A stretch of DNA of 64,000 bases. It comes from Streptomyces sp. NBC_01571. GTDB taxonomy: Bacteria; Actinomycetota; Actinomycetes; Streptomycetales; Streptomycetaceae. Location: positions 2,046,001 to 2,110,000 of the forward strand of contig NZ_JAPEPZ010000001.1 of NCBI RefSeq assembly GCF_026339875.1, in the 5' to 3' direction. Below are positions 15,680-23,513 of the stretch, piece by piece (positions within the stretch are counted from its first letter, which is position 1; every line of letters starts with the position of its first letter). The position numbers were made by a program, and so were the translations under genes. The notes under the pieces were generated by a model. The model was not told the origin of the DNA and searched no databases. It saw only the letters and a list, made by a program, of their open reading frames with translations.

Positions 15680-16036
15680 ATGAGCTACGACTTGGCTGTG
15701 TGGGAAGGTGAGAGACCGGCGGATGACACGTCCGCTGCCCGGGTCTTCAGCGACCTGTACGACCGCTATATCGACAGTGAGATCGAGGAACCTCCGTCCG
15801 AACGCATAGCGGCATACGTCGCGGCGCTTCTTGAGCGGTGGTGCGACCTCACCGAGGACGAGGAGGACACTTCGCCCTGGTCGACGGGCCCGTTGATCGG
15901 CGAAGCCAGTGGTCCGTTGATCTACTTCCCGATGCGGTGGAGCATGGCTGAGGAGGCGTCGGCCTACGCGGCAGCCGTGGCGGAGTCCATGGGTCTGGTC
16001 TGTTTCGACGTGCAGCAGGACCGGCTCAGGCCTTGA
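15680..16036 (+). CDS. Conserved hypothetical protein
   Basis: A 118-residue acidic protein (MSYDLAVWEGERPADDTSAA) of a type I recall as widespread in Streptomyces without known role. The text DLTEDEEDTSPWSTGPLIGE is rich in acidic and small residues; the end CFDVQQDRLRP overlaps the IS5 element edge but looks complete. SUKH-type immunity proteins are similar in size and charge; this is only an analogy. Confidence 0.65.
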   Translation: MSYDLAVWEGERPADDTSAARVFSDLYDRYIDSEIEEPPSERIAAYVAALLERWCDLTEDEEDTSPWSTGPLIGEASGPLIYFPMRWSMAEEASAYAAAVAESMGLVCFDVQQDRLRP

Positions 16037-16900
16037 GCAAGGTCGCCAACCGGCGATAGCCGATGAGGACTGCGGCTATGCCGACGAAGGCGAGGAAGTG
16101 TTCAGCCTTGCGCTCGTATCGACGGTGGAGCCGACGGCAACCGGCGAGCCAGGACACGGTCCGTTCGACCACCCACCGGTGACGGCCGAGACGTTGTGAG
16201 GACTCGATGCCCTTGCGGGCGATGCGATGGCGGATGCCGCGTTCGCGGAGCCATCGACGCAGGTGGTCGTAGTCGTAACCCTTGTCTGCGTGGAGCTTGT
16301 GGGGGCGTCGTCGACGAGGTCCGCGTCGGGACCGGATCGGCGGGATGCCCAGCACGAGCGGTTCAAGACCGAGGCTGTCGTGCATGTTCGCGCCGGAGAT
16401 GCCCAGTGAGAGCGGCAGTCCGTTTCGGTCGGTGATCAGGTGGATTTTGGATCCGGGCTTGCCACGGTCAGTCGGATTCGGTCCCGTCAGAGGCCCCCTT
16501 TTGCAGCCCGCATGCTGACGGAGTCGATGGCGCAGCGCGACCAGTCCAGTTCCCCGCGGGCGCCGAGTTCGTCAAGGATGACGCGGTGGAGCCGAGCCCA
16601 GACCCGGGCTCGGCTCCACTGAGCGAAGCGTCGGTAGACGGTCTGCCAGCTCGGACCGAACACCGGCGGGAGCTGCCGCCAGGTACAGCCCGAGGTGGCC
16701 ACGAAGATGATCGCGGCCAATGCTTCACGGTCACCCGCCCTGCGCCGGCCGCCTCCCTGCGGGCGTATGACCTCCGTCGGCGGTACCACCCGCCGAAACA
16801 GCATCCACAACTCGTCCGGCACCAGCCGCTCGACCAAATCCGTCATGCACGGCTCAACGAACGATCACGCCATAAGAAACGACGTCTTAAAAGGTGATTC
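16020..16900 (-). mobile_element. IS5-family (IS427-like) insertion sequence
   Basis: The element holds a two-frame transposase joined by a likely -1 frameshift. Its ends could not be fixed, so limits are approximate; the left end abuts the stop of the gene at 15680-16036. Confidence 0.6.
16026..16846 (-). CDS. IS5-family transposase by -1 frameshift
   Basis: Frame A (16846-16487) gives the N-terminal DUF4096-type domain: DLVERLVPDELWMLFRRVVP, GCTWRQLPPVFGPSWQTVYR, and LDWSRCAIDSVSMRAAKGG with the first catalytic Asp. Frame B continues with LTGPNPTDRGKPGSKIHLIT, ISGANMHDS (second Asp), ADKGYDYDHLRRWLRERGI and ERTVSWL (Glu). A slippery A-AAA-GGG stretch at 16496-16502 lies just before the frame A stop and puts ribosomes in frame B by a -1 slip. 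All DDE motifs are present, so the element may be active. Confidence 0.8.
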
Positions 16901-17013
16901 ATGGGTGCAGGACTACCGACCGGTCGCACATATGAGCCCGGGCGGAGCGGTGGATCGCTACGCTGGTCGCAGGTGCGGCGCTCCCCCCGTGGCGCCGCAC
17001 CGACCCGCTCTAG

Positions 17014-18691
17014 CCTCGCCGTTTCACTTGGGTACGGCTGGCTTTGGGGCGGAAATGCGAAAGTGCCTTCCTGACCTGGGACGATGAACCTTGCTGAGGA
17101 GTTCTGTCGGTCCAGGCGGAGGGCACTTTCTACGTGCAGGCTATCGGGTTGCGTCCCAAGATCCAGGTCAGTGCAGATGGTTCGGGGGTGGTCGGGCATG
17201 CCGGGGCACGGTTACTGGCCGATCTCGCTGATGCCACCGGGCTGACCGCCGCGTACTCCACCGCGCTCAGGCCACTTCGGCCGCGCGGGACCGGGCATGA
17301 TCCGGGCCGGATCGCCACCGACCTGGCGGTGATGCTCGCCGACGGCGGTGAGGCCATCGCGGACCTGGCCGTACTGCGGGACCAGGCAGGGGTGTTCGGT
17401 TCGGTCGCCTCGGCACCGACGGCCTGGCGACTGCTCGCCGACACCGACGAGAGGACACTGGCTTCTCTGCGCGCGGCGCGTGCCCAAGCTCGGGAAGTCG
17501 CCTGGATGCAGGCCGCCGAGCAAGGCGAGGGCATACCCGCAGTCCGGGCCGCGGGACGCATTCTGCCCGGGCTGGTCCTGGACCTCGACGCCACGCTGAT
17601 CACCTGCCACTCCGAGAAGGAGCAGGCCGCACCCACCTATAAAGGCGGCTTCGGCTTCCACCCGCTGCTGTGCTTCCTGGCCAACACCGGCGAGGCACTG
17701 GCGGGCCGACTCCGTCCCGGAAACGCCGGTGCCAACACCGCGAGCGACCACATCACGGTGTTCGACCAGGCACTCGCGCAGATCCCCGACGCGCAACTTC
17801 ACGGCACCGACATCCTCGTCCGCACCGACAGTGCCGGATCCGCGAAAGCATTCCTCGCCCACGTCCGCGACGTGCGGAAACGAGGAATCCGTACCTTCTT
17901 CTCGGTCGGATACGCCATCACCGAGCCGGTCCGCCGAGCCATTCGGGCCATGCCCGACCGCCTCTGGCATCCCGCCCTGGACCAGGACGGGACTCTGCGT
18001 GATGGCGCCGAGGTCGCCGAGCTGACCGGCATGGTCGATCTGGACGGCTACCCGGCCGGCACCCGCATCATCGTGCGCCGGGAGCGGCCGCACCCCGGAG
18101 CCCAGCTGTCCCTGTTCGACCAGGACGAGGGCCTGCGGCATCAGGTGTTCCTCACCGACACCCCGTACTCCGGTGGCGGTTCCGCCCAGTTCCTGGAGGT
18201 CCGCCACCGCGGACATGCCACTGTCGAGGACCACATCCGGTGCGGCAAGACCACCGGCTTCGGCCGCTTCCCCTCCCGCGACTTCGCCGTCAACGCCGTC
18301 TGGCTCGAACTCAGCCTCGCCGCGATCGACCTGCTCGCCTGGACCCGTGTCCTCCTCCTGGACGGGGAGCTGGCCACCGCCGAGCCGAAGAAACTCCGCT
18401 ACCGGCTACTGCACGTCACGGCCCGCCTCACCCGCGGCGGCCGACGCCTCCACCTGCGAATATCGGCGACCTGGCCCTGGAGACACGAACTGGCCACGGC
18501 CTTCCACCGCCTCGCCGCACTGCCCCGACCCGCCAGCTGACCAGCAAACCCCCGTCCGCCCACGACCCGAAAGAACCCGGAGAACCCGACCACCGCGCCG
18601 GGACTCCGACCTGCCCAAGCACCGAAATCACATCGGCCACCCAACAGTTGGCGATCAGCGACGCCGCCTCAGCCCAACCGAAACGGCGAGG
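17014..18691 (+). mobile_element. IS1380-family insertion sequence, complete
   Basis: The terminal inverted repeats begin CCTCGCCGTTTC (17014) and end GAAACGGCGAGG (18691), with further matches inwards after a short mismatch. Both ends are flanked by CTAG (17010-17013 and 18692-18695), a 4-bp target duplication as known for IS1380. Length is 1678 bp. Confidence 0.9.
17134..18540 (+). CDS. IS1380-family transposase
   Basis: A 468-residue DDE transposase: GRILPGLVLDLDATLITCHS carries the first Asp, GTDILVRTDSAGSAKAFLAH the second, and RGHATVEDHIRCGKTTGFGR the Glu region. The C-terminal part (FAVNAVWLELSLAAIDLLAW) is the usual helical tail. It is complete with intact ends, suggesting a functional element. 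It starts with ATG 17134 about 120 bases inside the left end. Confidence 0.9.
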   Translation: MQAIGLRPKIQVSADGSGVVGHAGARLLADLADATGLTAAYSTALRPLRPRGTGHDPGRIATDLAVMLADGGEAIADLAVLRDQAGVFGSVASAPTAWRLLADTDERTLASLRAARAQAREVAWMQAAEQGEGIPAVRAAGRILPGLVLDLDATLITCHSEKEQAAPTYKGGFGFHPLLCFLANTGEALAGRLRPGNAGANTASDHITVFDQALAQIPDAQLHGTDILVRTDSAGSAKAFLAHVRDVRKRGIRTFFSVGYAITEPVRRAIRAMPDRLWHPALDQDGTLRDGAEVAELTGMVDLDGYPAGTRIIVRRERPHPGAQLSLFDQDEGLRHQVFLTDTPYSGGGSAQFLEVRHRGHATVEDHIRCGKTTGFGRFPSRDFAVNAVWLELSLAAIDLLAWTRVLLLDGELATAEPKKLRYRLLHVTARLTRGGRRLHLRISATWPWRHELATAFHRLAALPRPAS

Positions 18692-18934
18692 CTAGCCGTC
18701 GGCGGCCTGATCCCTCTCGCCCTCCCGGCGAACAGACCCGGCCAGTGCTTCGACCTCCTGCAAGAGCCGGTCCGTGGGAGTGAAATCCCCCAGCTCGACC
18801 GCGAGCGCGGCGCGCACGAACGCGGTGAGCGTGATGCCCTCGGTGATCACCTCAAAGAGGCGCAGCGCACTGTCCTTGTACTCGGGGCGGTGATGGCACC
18901 CGGCATACGCAGTGAGCGTTGGCGGCCCGGGCAA
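18692..18934 (-). pseudogene. ORF ending at the IS1380 junction
   Basis: About 80 codons ending VRREGERDQAADG; the stop TAG is built from the CTAG target duplication, so the original gene may have been longer and cut by the IS. The text FEVITEGITLTAFVRAALAV is helical. Only a weak TTG start overlaps the next decayed gene. Unknown family. Confidence 0.4.
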
Positions 18935-19375
18935 GCCGCTTGTAGGCGGCGTTCTTCTCGTCGGTGAACTGAGCGGGACAGCCCATGTGGTCCAGCGTGA
19001 TCCGGATGTGAGCGCGCATTTCAGCCGGGCGAATATTGTGCCGCCCGCCGCCGGGCGTGACGTAGCGGCCGGGCGTCACCGGGGCGTACGGATGGATCAG
19101 CGCCAGATCCTGATCCACCACGTGCAGGGCGGGCAGTCCGCCGTACTCGATGGGTAGGGGCCTGCGATGCCGTTGTGCTCGATTGCCAGGAAATGCGAGT
19201 GGGCGACGGCGCGGCGATACGTCGCGGTGAATCCGGTGCGTCTTCGCTCTGTACGTACGCGGGACGGCTCGATGGTGGAGGTCCCTGAGCTGGCCCCGGC
19301 GGACGTGCGGACGATGCCGCTGCCAGCGGGCAACCGTTGTTAGTCGGTGCTGCAACGTCCATAGAAGCAGCGATT
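18870..19375 (-). pseudogene. Frameshifted unknown gene
   Basis: Two frames together give a protein-like text: TGFTATYRRAVAHSHFLAIE in one, then EYGGLPALHVVDQDLALIHP, GRYVTPGGGRHNIRPAEMRA and MGCPAQFTDEKNAAYKRLAR in another. The join is near 19150. There is no uninterrupted reading frame. The neighbouring intact gene starts upstream in the same direction. The family is not recognised. Confidence 0.45.
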
Positions 19376-19983
19376 CAGTCCCCTGTGCGGGCGACGCTAA
19401 CGATCAGCGCCATGTCGTCGGCGTCTCGCCATTCGCCGATCACTCGCCACCCAGCATCGCTCAGAAGCCGCTCAGCCTCGCGCCTGCCGTCCTCAGGGTC
19501 TCCGCCTTTGGCGGCGATCGTGGTGCGCTCGCTGAACGCAGCAGGCGTGTCATAGTCGGGCGACCATGCCCGCTCGTCCCCCGGGTGCTCGCCGGTCAGC
19601 TTGTCCTGCCATACCGAAACATCCATGTGTGGCTGAGAGAGGTGACCGGTGCCGTAGGTCATCCAGGCACTGAAGTGTGGGCGGCTCGACCATTCGGCCT
19701 CACGCTCGTTCTCCAGGTCCCAACGCTTGAACAGCTCGCCGAGCTGAGCGTAGATATGACGGGCCTGCGTCTCGCTCAGAGTGAGTGTGCCGCCCCGGAG
19801 ACTGCCGTCTTCGGTGGGGGCAATCGGTGCGTAGTACTCAATGCCTGCGCGGTACCGGGTGATGTCGCCGATGATCAGCTCATGGCGACCATGCAGCGAC
19901 TGCTCCACCGGCAGCAGATGGTTGAGGTCGGCCTTGTAGTAAGGCGGAAGCTTGCGGACTTCGATGATGTCGCGTTCGGACAT
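19375..19983 (-). CDS. Hypothetical protein, possible upstream HTH extension
   Basis: A 202-residue acidic soluble protein started at MSERDIIEVRKLPPYYKADL (AGAGGAA upstream). It has a long charged helix (ETQARHIYAQLGELFKRWDL) and a C-terminal unit with ERLLSDAGWRVIGEWRDADD. No family is recognised. The frame stays open upstream to 20178 and holds FTAFGMTRSIAEWHDITGVG, which looks like the small helix-turn-helix found next to homing endonucleases (NUMOD-like). Either it is the tail of a lost gene or the protein has a longer form. Confidence 0.6.
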   Translation of the reverse strand: MSERDIIEVRKLPPYYKADLNHLLPVEQSLHGRHELIIGDITRYRAGIEYYAPIAPTEDGSLRGGTLTLSETQARHIYAQLGELFKRWDLENEREAEWSSRPHFSAWMTYGTGHLSQPHMDVSVWQDKLTGEHPGDERAWSPDYDTPAAFSERTTIAAKGGDPEDGRREAERLLSDAGWRVIGEWRDADDMALIVSVARTGD

Positions 19984-20229
19984 AAGGTTCCTCTTTCCTT
20001 TTGAGGTACTTTTCAGGTCATGCCTTCTTGTGCCGTGCCTGAGAGCACTTAGGCCAACCCCGGTAATGTCGTGCCATTCGGCGATGGACCGGGTCATTCC
20101 GAATGCGGTGAAGACTTCCGAGGGCTTCCTGGTATATATGCTGGGCCCTTCGACTAAATCGGGGGATTGAGTTCCCAAGCCCGACTCGCGCCGGGCTAGG
20201 AGACCTTGATGCCCCTCCAGGGCTGCTGG

Positions 20230-20829
20230 TTAGCGCGGCGCTTCGAACCGCAGCGTTAGTGTGGACGCTCGACCGCCGGTGTACGCATGGTCAGCCTTGT
20301 ACTCGGTGATGGCAGTACCCTCGATGGTGAAATCATCACCTTCCAGCGGCCATGTGTACCGGCTCGGTGCTGCCTTGGTCGGATTCATCCTCACTTCGGA
20401 TACACCGACTTCAGCAACGCTCAGTTGCCCCCGGAACTCGTTGGCCTCGTGACTGGTCCAGTGCACGGTCCAGCCCGATTGGACAAGCCCGATCAGTTTT
20501 TGGAGCCTTTCCATGTTTCCGGGGAAGATGACGTTTGCACCGGAGACCCTGGCGGATGTCTCTTTGACTCCCGGCTCAGCAAACAGCGGGCGATAGGACA
20601 CACGACGATCCGGAAATTCCACGCCAGGCGGAATCTGATCGGCGTTCGGTCCCGGTTCGGCATCCCCGAACGGAACCAGAATCGGGGGAGCTGAGACACG
20701 CTCCACCTCGTAATGGCCAGCGTGCTTGTGGCCATCTCTGTAGCTGACCCTGGCGAGCCCATACACGGTCTCACCCTTCAAATGGACTCGTACGCAGAGA
20801 CCCGTGAGAGGCCGCTTTTCGGTTGACAT
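20230..20829 (-). CDS. Hypothetical protein
   Basis: A 199-residue beta-rich soluble protein (MSTEKRPLTGLCVRVHLKGE). AAAGGGGA precedes ATG 20829. Strands and turns dominate (ETVYGLARVSYRDGHKHAGH, then SGWTVHWTSHEANEFRGQLS), ending in LTLRFEAPR. There is no signal peptide or motif. Its length and position suggest it belongs with the similar-sized neighbours at 19375 and 20907 as cargo of the mobile element. Confidence 0.6.
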   Translation of the reverse strand: MSTEKRPLTGLCVRVHLKGETVYGLARVSYRDGHKHAGHYEVERVSAPPILVPFGDAEPGPNADQIPPGVEFPDRRVSYRPLFAEPGVKETSARVSGANVIFPGNMERLQKLIGLVQSGWTVHWTSHEANEFRGQLSVAEVGVSEVRMNPTKAAPSRYTWPLEGDDFTIEGTAITEYKADHAYTGGRASTLTLRFEAPR

Positions 20830-20906
20830 AACAGTTCCCCTTTCCAGATCCTTGCGGTTCAGCGCCCCATAAGGGGATCGAACGGTGTCGCAGATGCCGA
20901 TGGATG

Positions 20907-21356
20907 TCAGCCGCAAGCCAGCTCTGTGGCTCGTGACCAACTGCCCATGCGGAAGCGGATAGTGGTGGCCGGCGGAACATCAGACTTCGGCTTCGCCGGA
21001 TCCGTGCGCCAGACCTCGTAGGCCGCCAGCGTCGTGGATCCTGTTTCCAGCAGACACCGACGGATCGCGGCGATCAGCTGCTCCTGGGTCCACTTCGTCG
21101 TCGCATCCCGCAGCTGTTCGGGCTGTGCGACCGCGTCGAGGCCCGCGAGCTCCAGCGCGCGGTTCCAGCTGCCGAAGCGGCGCTCGTAGAGCGGAGCCGA
21201 CGGGTCGGCATCTCTGCGGCGCTGCTCGAACGTGCGACGTCCGAGGGTGCTCTCCCCCTGTGCCAGGCGGATGAGCACGCATAAGAGCTGCCGGTCGGTG
21301 TAGACGACCGGACCTGGCTTCATGGGCGCGGGGACGTGCGCAGCATGCATTGTCAT
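20907..21356 (-). CDS. Protein with two homing-endonuclease-associated repeats
   Basis: A 149-residue protein built from two copies of the HNH-associated repeat. Copy 1: YTDRQLLCVLIRLAQ..., then LYERRFGSWNRALELAGL. Copy 2: WTQEQLIAAIRRCLLETGST, then RFRMGSWSRATELACG. Each repeat ends with the signature F/MGSWxRAxELA and has a small helical DNA-binding fold. No HNH nuclease motif is present, so this is either a DNA-binding regulator or a nuclease fragment. It sits close to the NUMOD-like text at 20050-20120. Confidence 0.7.
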   Translation of the reverse strand: MTMHAAHVPAPMKPGPVVYTDRQLLCVLIRLAQGESTLGRRTFEQRRRDADPSAPLYERRFGSWNRALELAGLDAVAQPEQLRDATTKWTQEQLIAAIRRCLLETGSTTLAAYEVWRTDPAKPKSDVPPATTIRFRMGSWSRATELACG

Positions 21357-21389
21357 GGCCGGTGCTCTCCTTCTGGAAGCGGGCGCGCG

Positions 21390-21667
21390 TCAGAGCGTGT
21401 GCACCTGCAGGAGCTGCTGGTCGCGGGTGATGGACGCGAACACCGCGTTGAAGGTCCGAGGGAACTGGCCGCAGCAGGTCGAGTCGTCCATCTCGACGGC
21501 GAGGTACGGCCGTTCCTTGAGCCAGGCTGCGGCCTGCTGGTCGACGTAGACCGGGTTCTCGCCCTCGAAGACGATCGGTACCAGGTCTTCTGGTCGTCAC
21601 TCACGTGCAGCGTGAGCGTCAGCAGGTCGACGTCAGTGGTGGTCCGAGCAGAAGCAAGAGCAGTCAT
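21390..21667 (-). pseudogene. Small hypothetical gene with one frameshift
   Basis: From ATG 21667 (AAGGACTG upstream) the frame reads MTALASARTTTDVDLLTLTL to DDQKTW, then coherent text continues in the next frame (VPIVFEGENPVYVDQQAAAW, later FNAVFASITRDQQLLQVHTL-stop). A single base change near CCTGGTACC (about 21580) would restore a 91-residue protein. Unknown family. Confidence 0.5.
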
Positions 21668-21770
21668 GGGGAGCAGTCCTTCGTGGGGGGAGATGAGAAG
21701 CCCACGAACAGCCGCCCGGCAGGGGGCCACCCGCAGCTGACACGCGCACGACGTGTCACAGAGCCCTCCG

Positions 21771-21787
21771 GATCAACTCCGTTGATC
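21771..21787. repeat. Dispersed palindrome, copy 7
   Basis: GATCAAC-TCC-GTTGATC. Both arms change together relative to copies 1-3 (AGC/GCT to AAC/GTT). It lies 104 bases upstream of the start at 21667. Confidence 0.7.
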
Positions 21788-21978
21788 GCCAAGCGCCAAA
21801 CAGACCCGCAGGCACTCTGCGCGCCCGAGCCCCGCTCTGCCCATCCTCTGCATCCTCTGTCTCATGGCATTCCGACTCACCACAGGGTGCCATTCAATAG
21901 GTATTCGAATAGGATGCCCTCAGAGACCAGTCGATGCAATCGGACCGGTCGGCAACAGGAGATGCGAGGTGAGAAGCG

Positions 21979-22812
21979 ATGAAGACCTGGAGGACGAGGA
22001 AGGCTGCACCCGCGGCCGCAGCACTCGCTGTGGCGGCGGGCGTTCTGCTCGCCGGATACTCCAGTGGCGACGGCACCACAACGCAGGCGCCGTCTGCGCC
22101 GAGTCCGACCACGAGCACCGCCAAGGTCACCGACAAGGCCCTCGACGAGGCGCTGAACAAGCTCGCCTTCCAGGGCACCGGGAGTTCCAGAAAGGACGGC
22201 GGGGCTTGCCTAGCCAGCGCAGCGCGGAAGGCGGGAATGCCGGAGGAGTCGCTGGACTACGTCGTCAAGGTCGACAGCGACGACATGGGTGCAGTCATCG
22301 ACGGACTGAACAAGGTGAGCGAGGACGACGCTGCGCTCCTGGCGTCGCGGTCGCTGCGCGAGGACTTCGACGCGTGCATCGACAAGGCTGTACTTCCGAA
22401 CGGCAGCAGCCTCAAGACTCAGAGCTACGTGCCGCCAAAGGGAGCCGCGAAGCCTGTAGCCGGTCAGCCGAACCTGGAGCCGGCTTACCCGGTCCGCGCG
22501 GATCAGCCGGTCAACTCGTCCGTCGAGCTCAGCAAGGGCCTGGTCTCCATGTTCTCCTCCTACGCCCGGGACGAGGGTCAGAAGAAGACCTACGCGGCGG
22601 CCGGCCAGTGCCTGTCGACCTTGGTGTACAACGCGGGCTTCAGCCAGGAGGCGCTGCACTTCTTCGCCGGCGGAGCGCCCCTCGGCACCGGGTCGATCGT
22701 CGAACACCTGCCGAACGACAAGGACAAGGCGATCTGGCAGTCGCCGAGGTTCACCCAGGGACTCGTCGACTGCACGACGAATGCGACGCCGACTCCCATG
22801 CCCGGCCCCTGA
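21979..22812 (+). CDS. Secreted protein with altered lipobox
   Basis: A 277-residue exported protein. The signal peptide (KTWRTRKAAPAAAALAVAAG) ends in VLLAGYSSGDG, where a lipoprotein would read LAGC: Tyr replaces the lipidated Cys by one base (TAC for TGC). A Thr/Pro/Ser linker is followed by a helical domain with four Cys residues (GGACLASAARKAG, EDFDACIDKAVLP, AAGQCLSTLVYNAG, GLVDCTTNA) that could form two disulfides. Unknown function; exported factors commonly head actinobacterial transfer regions. A terminator follows. Confidence 0.65.
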   Translation: MKTWRTRKAAPAAAALAVAAGVLLAGYSSGDGTTTQAPSAPSPTTSTAKVTDKALDEALNKLAFQGTGSSRKDGGACLASAARKAGMPEESLDYVVKVDSDDMGAVIDGLNKVSEDDAALLASRSLREDFDACIDKAVLPNGSSLKTQSYVPPKGAAKPVAGQPNLEPAYPVRADQPVNSSVELSKGLVSMFSSYARDEGQKKTYAAAGQCLSTLVYNAGFSQEALHFFAGGAPLGTGSIVEHLPNDKDKAIWQSPRFTQGLVDCTTNATPTPMPGP

Positions 22813-22834
22813 GCGGGAGTCCATCAGGCAGACG

Positions 22835-22877
22835 AAGGGCCCGGTGCGATGTGTCGCACTGGCCCTTTTCTCTTTTC
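22835..22877 (+). terminator. Rho-independent terminator
   Basis: AAGGGCC and GGCCCTT (22861-22867), with an inner GTGCGA/TCGCAC pairing, are followed by TTCTCTTTT. It lies 22 bases past the stop at 22812. Confidence 0.75.
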
Positions 22878-23105
22878 GCCGTCACACGAAGGTGGGTGCG
22901 GTCCGCAGCAGGTGGCTCCGTCCGAGAGGAAAGGAATCGAGCAGGGCCACCTGCTGCGGCGATGCGCCGCCAGGGGGGACTGACTGGGCGCGGCTGCGAC
23001 TCTACTGGCATTCGAGCCGAAACTCAAAGATCGCAGATAACTTATAGCTTGGCATTGATAAGATACCTTGATAGATCAGTCGAACAAGTCAAGGAGAAGC
23101 CGCGC

Positions 23106-23513
23106 ATGACCGTCGCACAGGAGTTGGAGAAGACGACGCAGCCCGTGCGCGGCACGAAGAAGAAGCCGCCGGGCGCGACGCAGAGCAGCAGTAGTGGCCG
23201 CCAGGGCATGTTCGTCCGGCTGGATCCGGACGACAAGCAGCGCGCGGAGTACTGGGCTGACAAGCGCGGGTTCTCCTCGGTGAACGAGTACGTGGCCGAG
23301 GCGGTGGTCGAGAAGATCCGGCGCGAGAACCTCGACTATGACCTGCCGACCCTGGAGATCGCGCGACTCAACGAGCTTGTCGACCAGGTCGCGGCGCTGG
23401 CGAAGAACTCGGCGAACCTCGAACGCGTCGTCACCACAGGCTTCGACTCCCTAATCGGGCTCACCCGCGGCGACAACTACCTCCTGGATGACGAGGACGG
23501 TGAGCTCGGATGA
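23106..23513 (+). CDS. Ribbon-helix-helix, MobC-like relaxosome candidate
   Basis: A 135-residue protein. A basic, Lys/Ser-rich N-terminus precedes GMFVRLDPDDKQRAEYWADK, the beta strand and first helix of a ribbon-helix-helix fold, then FSSVNEYVAEAVVEKIRREN. The C-terminal helices (LNELVDQVAALAKNSANLER) resemble mobilisation accessory proteins that bind the origin of transfer. It opens a three-gene overlapping operon (ATGA at 23510). AAGGAG precedes ATG 23106. The AT-rich leader at 23025-23085 holds its likely promoter. No relaxase is seen nearby. Confidence 0.6.
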   Translation: MTVAQELEKTTQPVRGTKKKPPGATQSSSSGRQGMFVRLDPDDKQRAEYWADKRGFSSVNEYVAEAVVEKIRRENLDYDLPTLEIARLNELVDQVAALAKNSANLERVVTTGFDSLIGLTRGDNYLLDDEDGELG

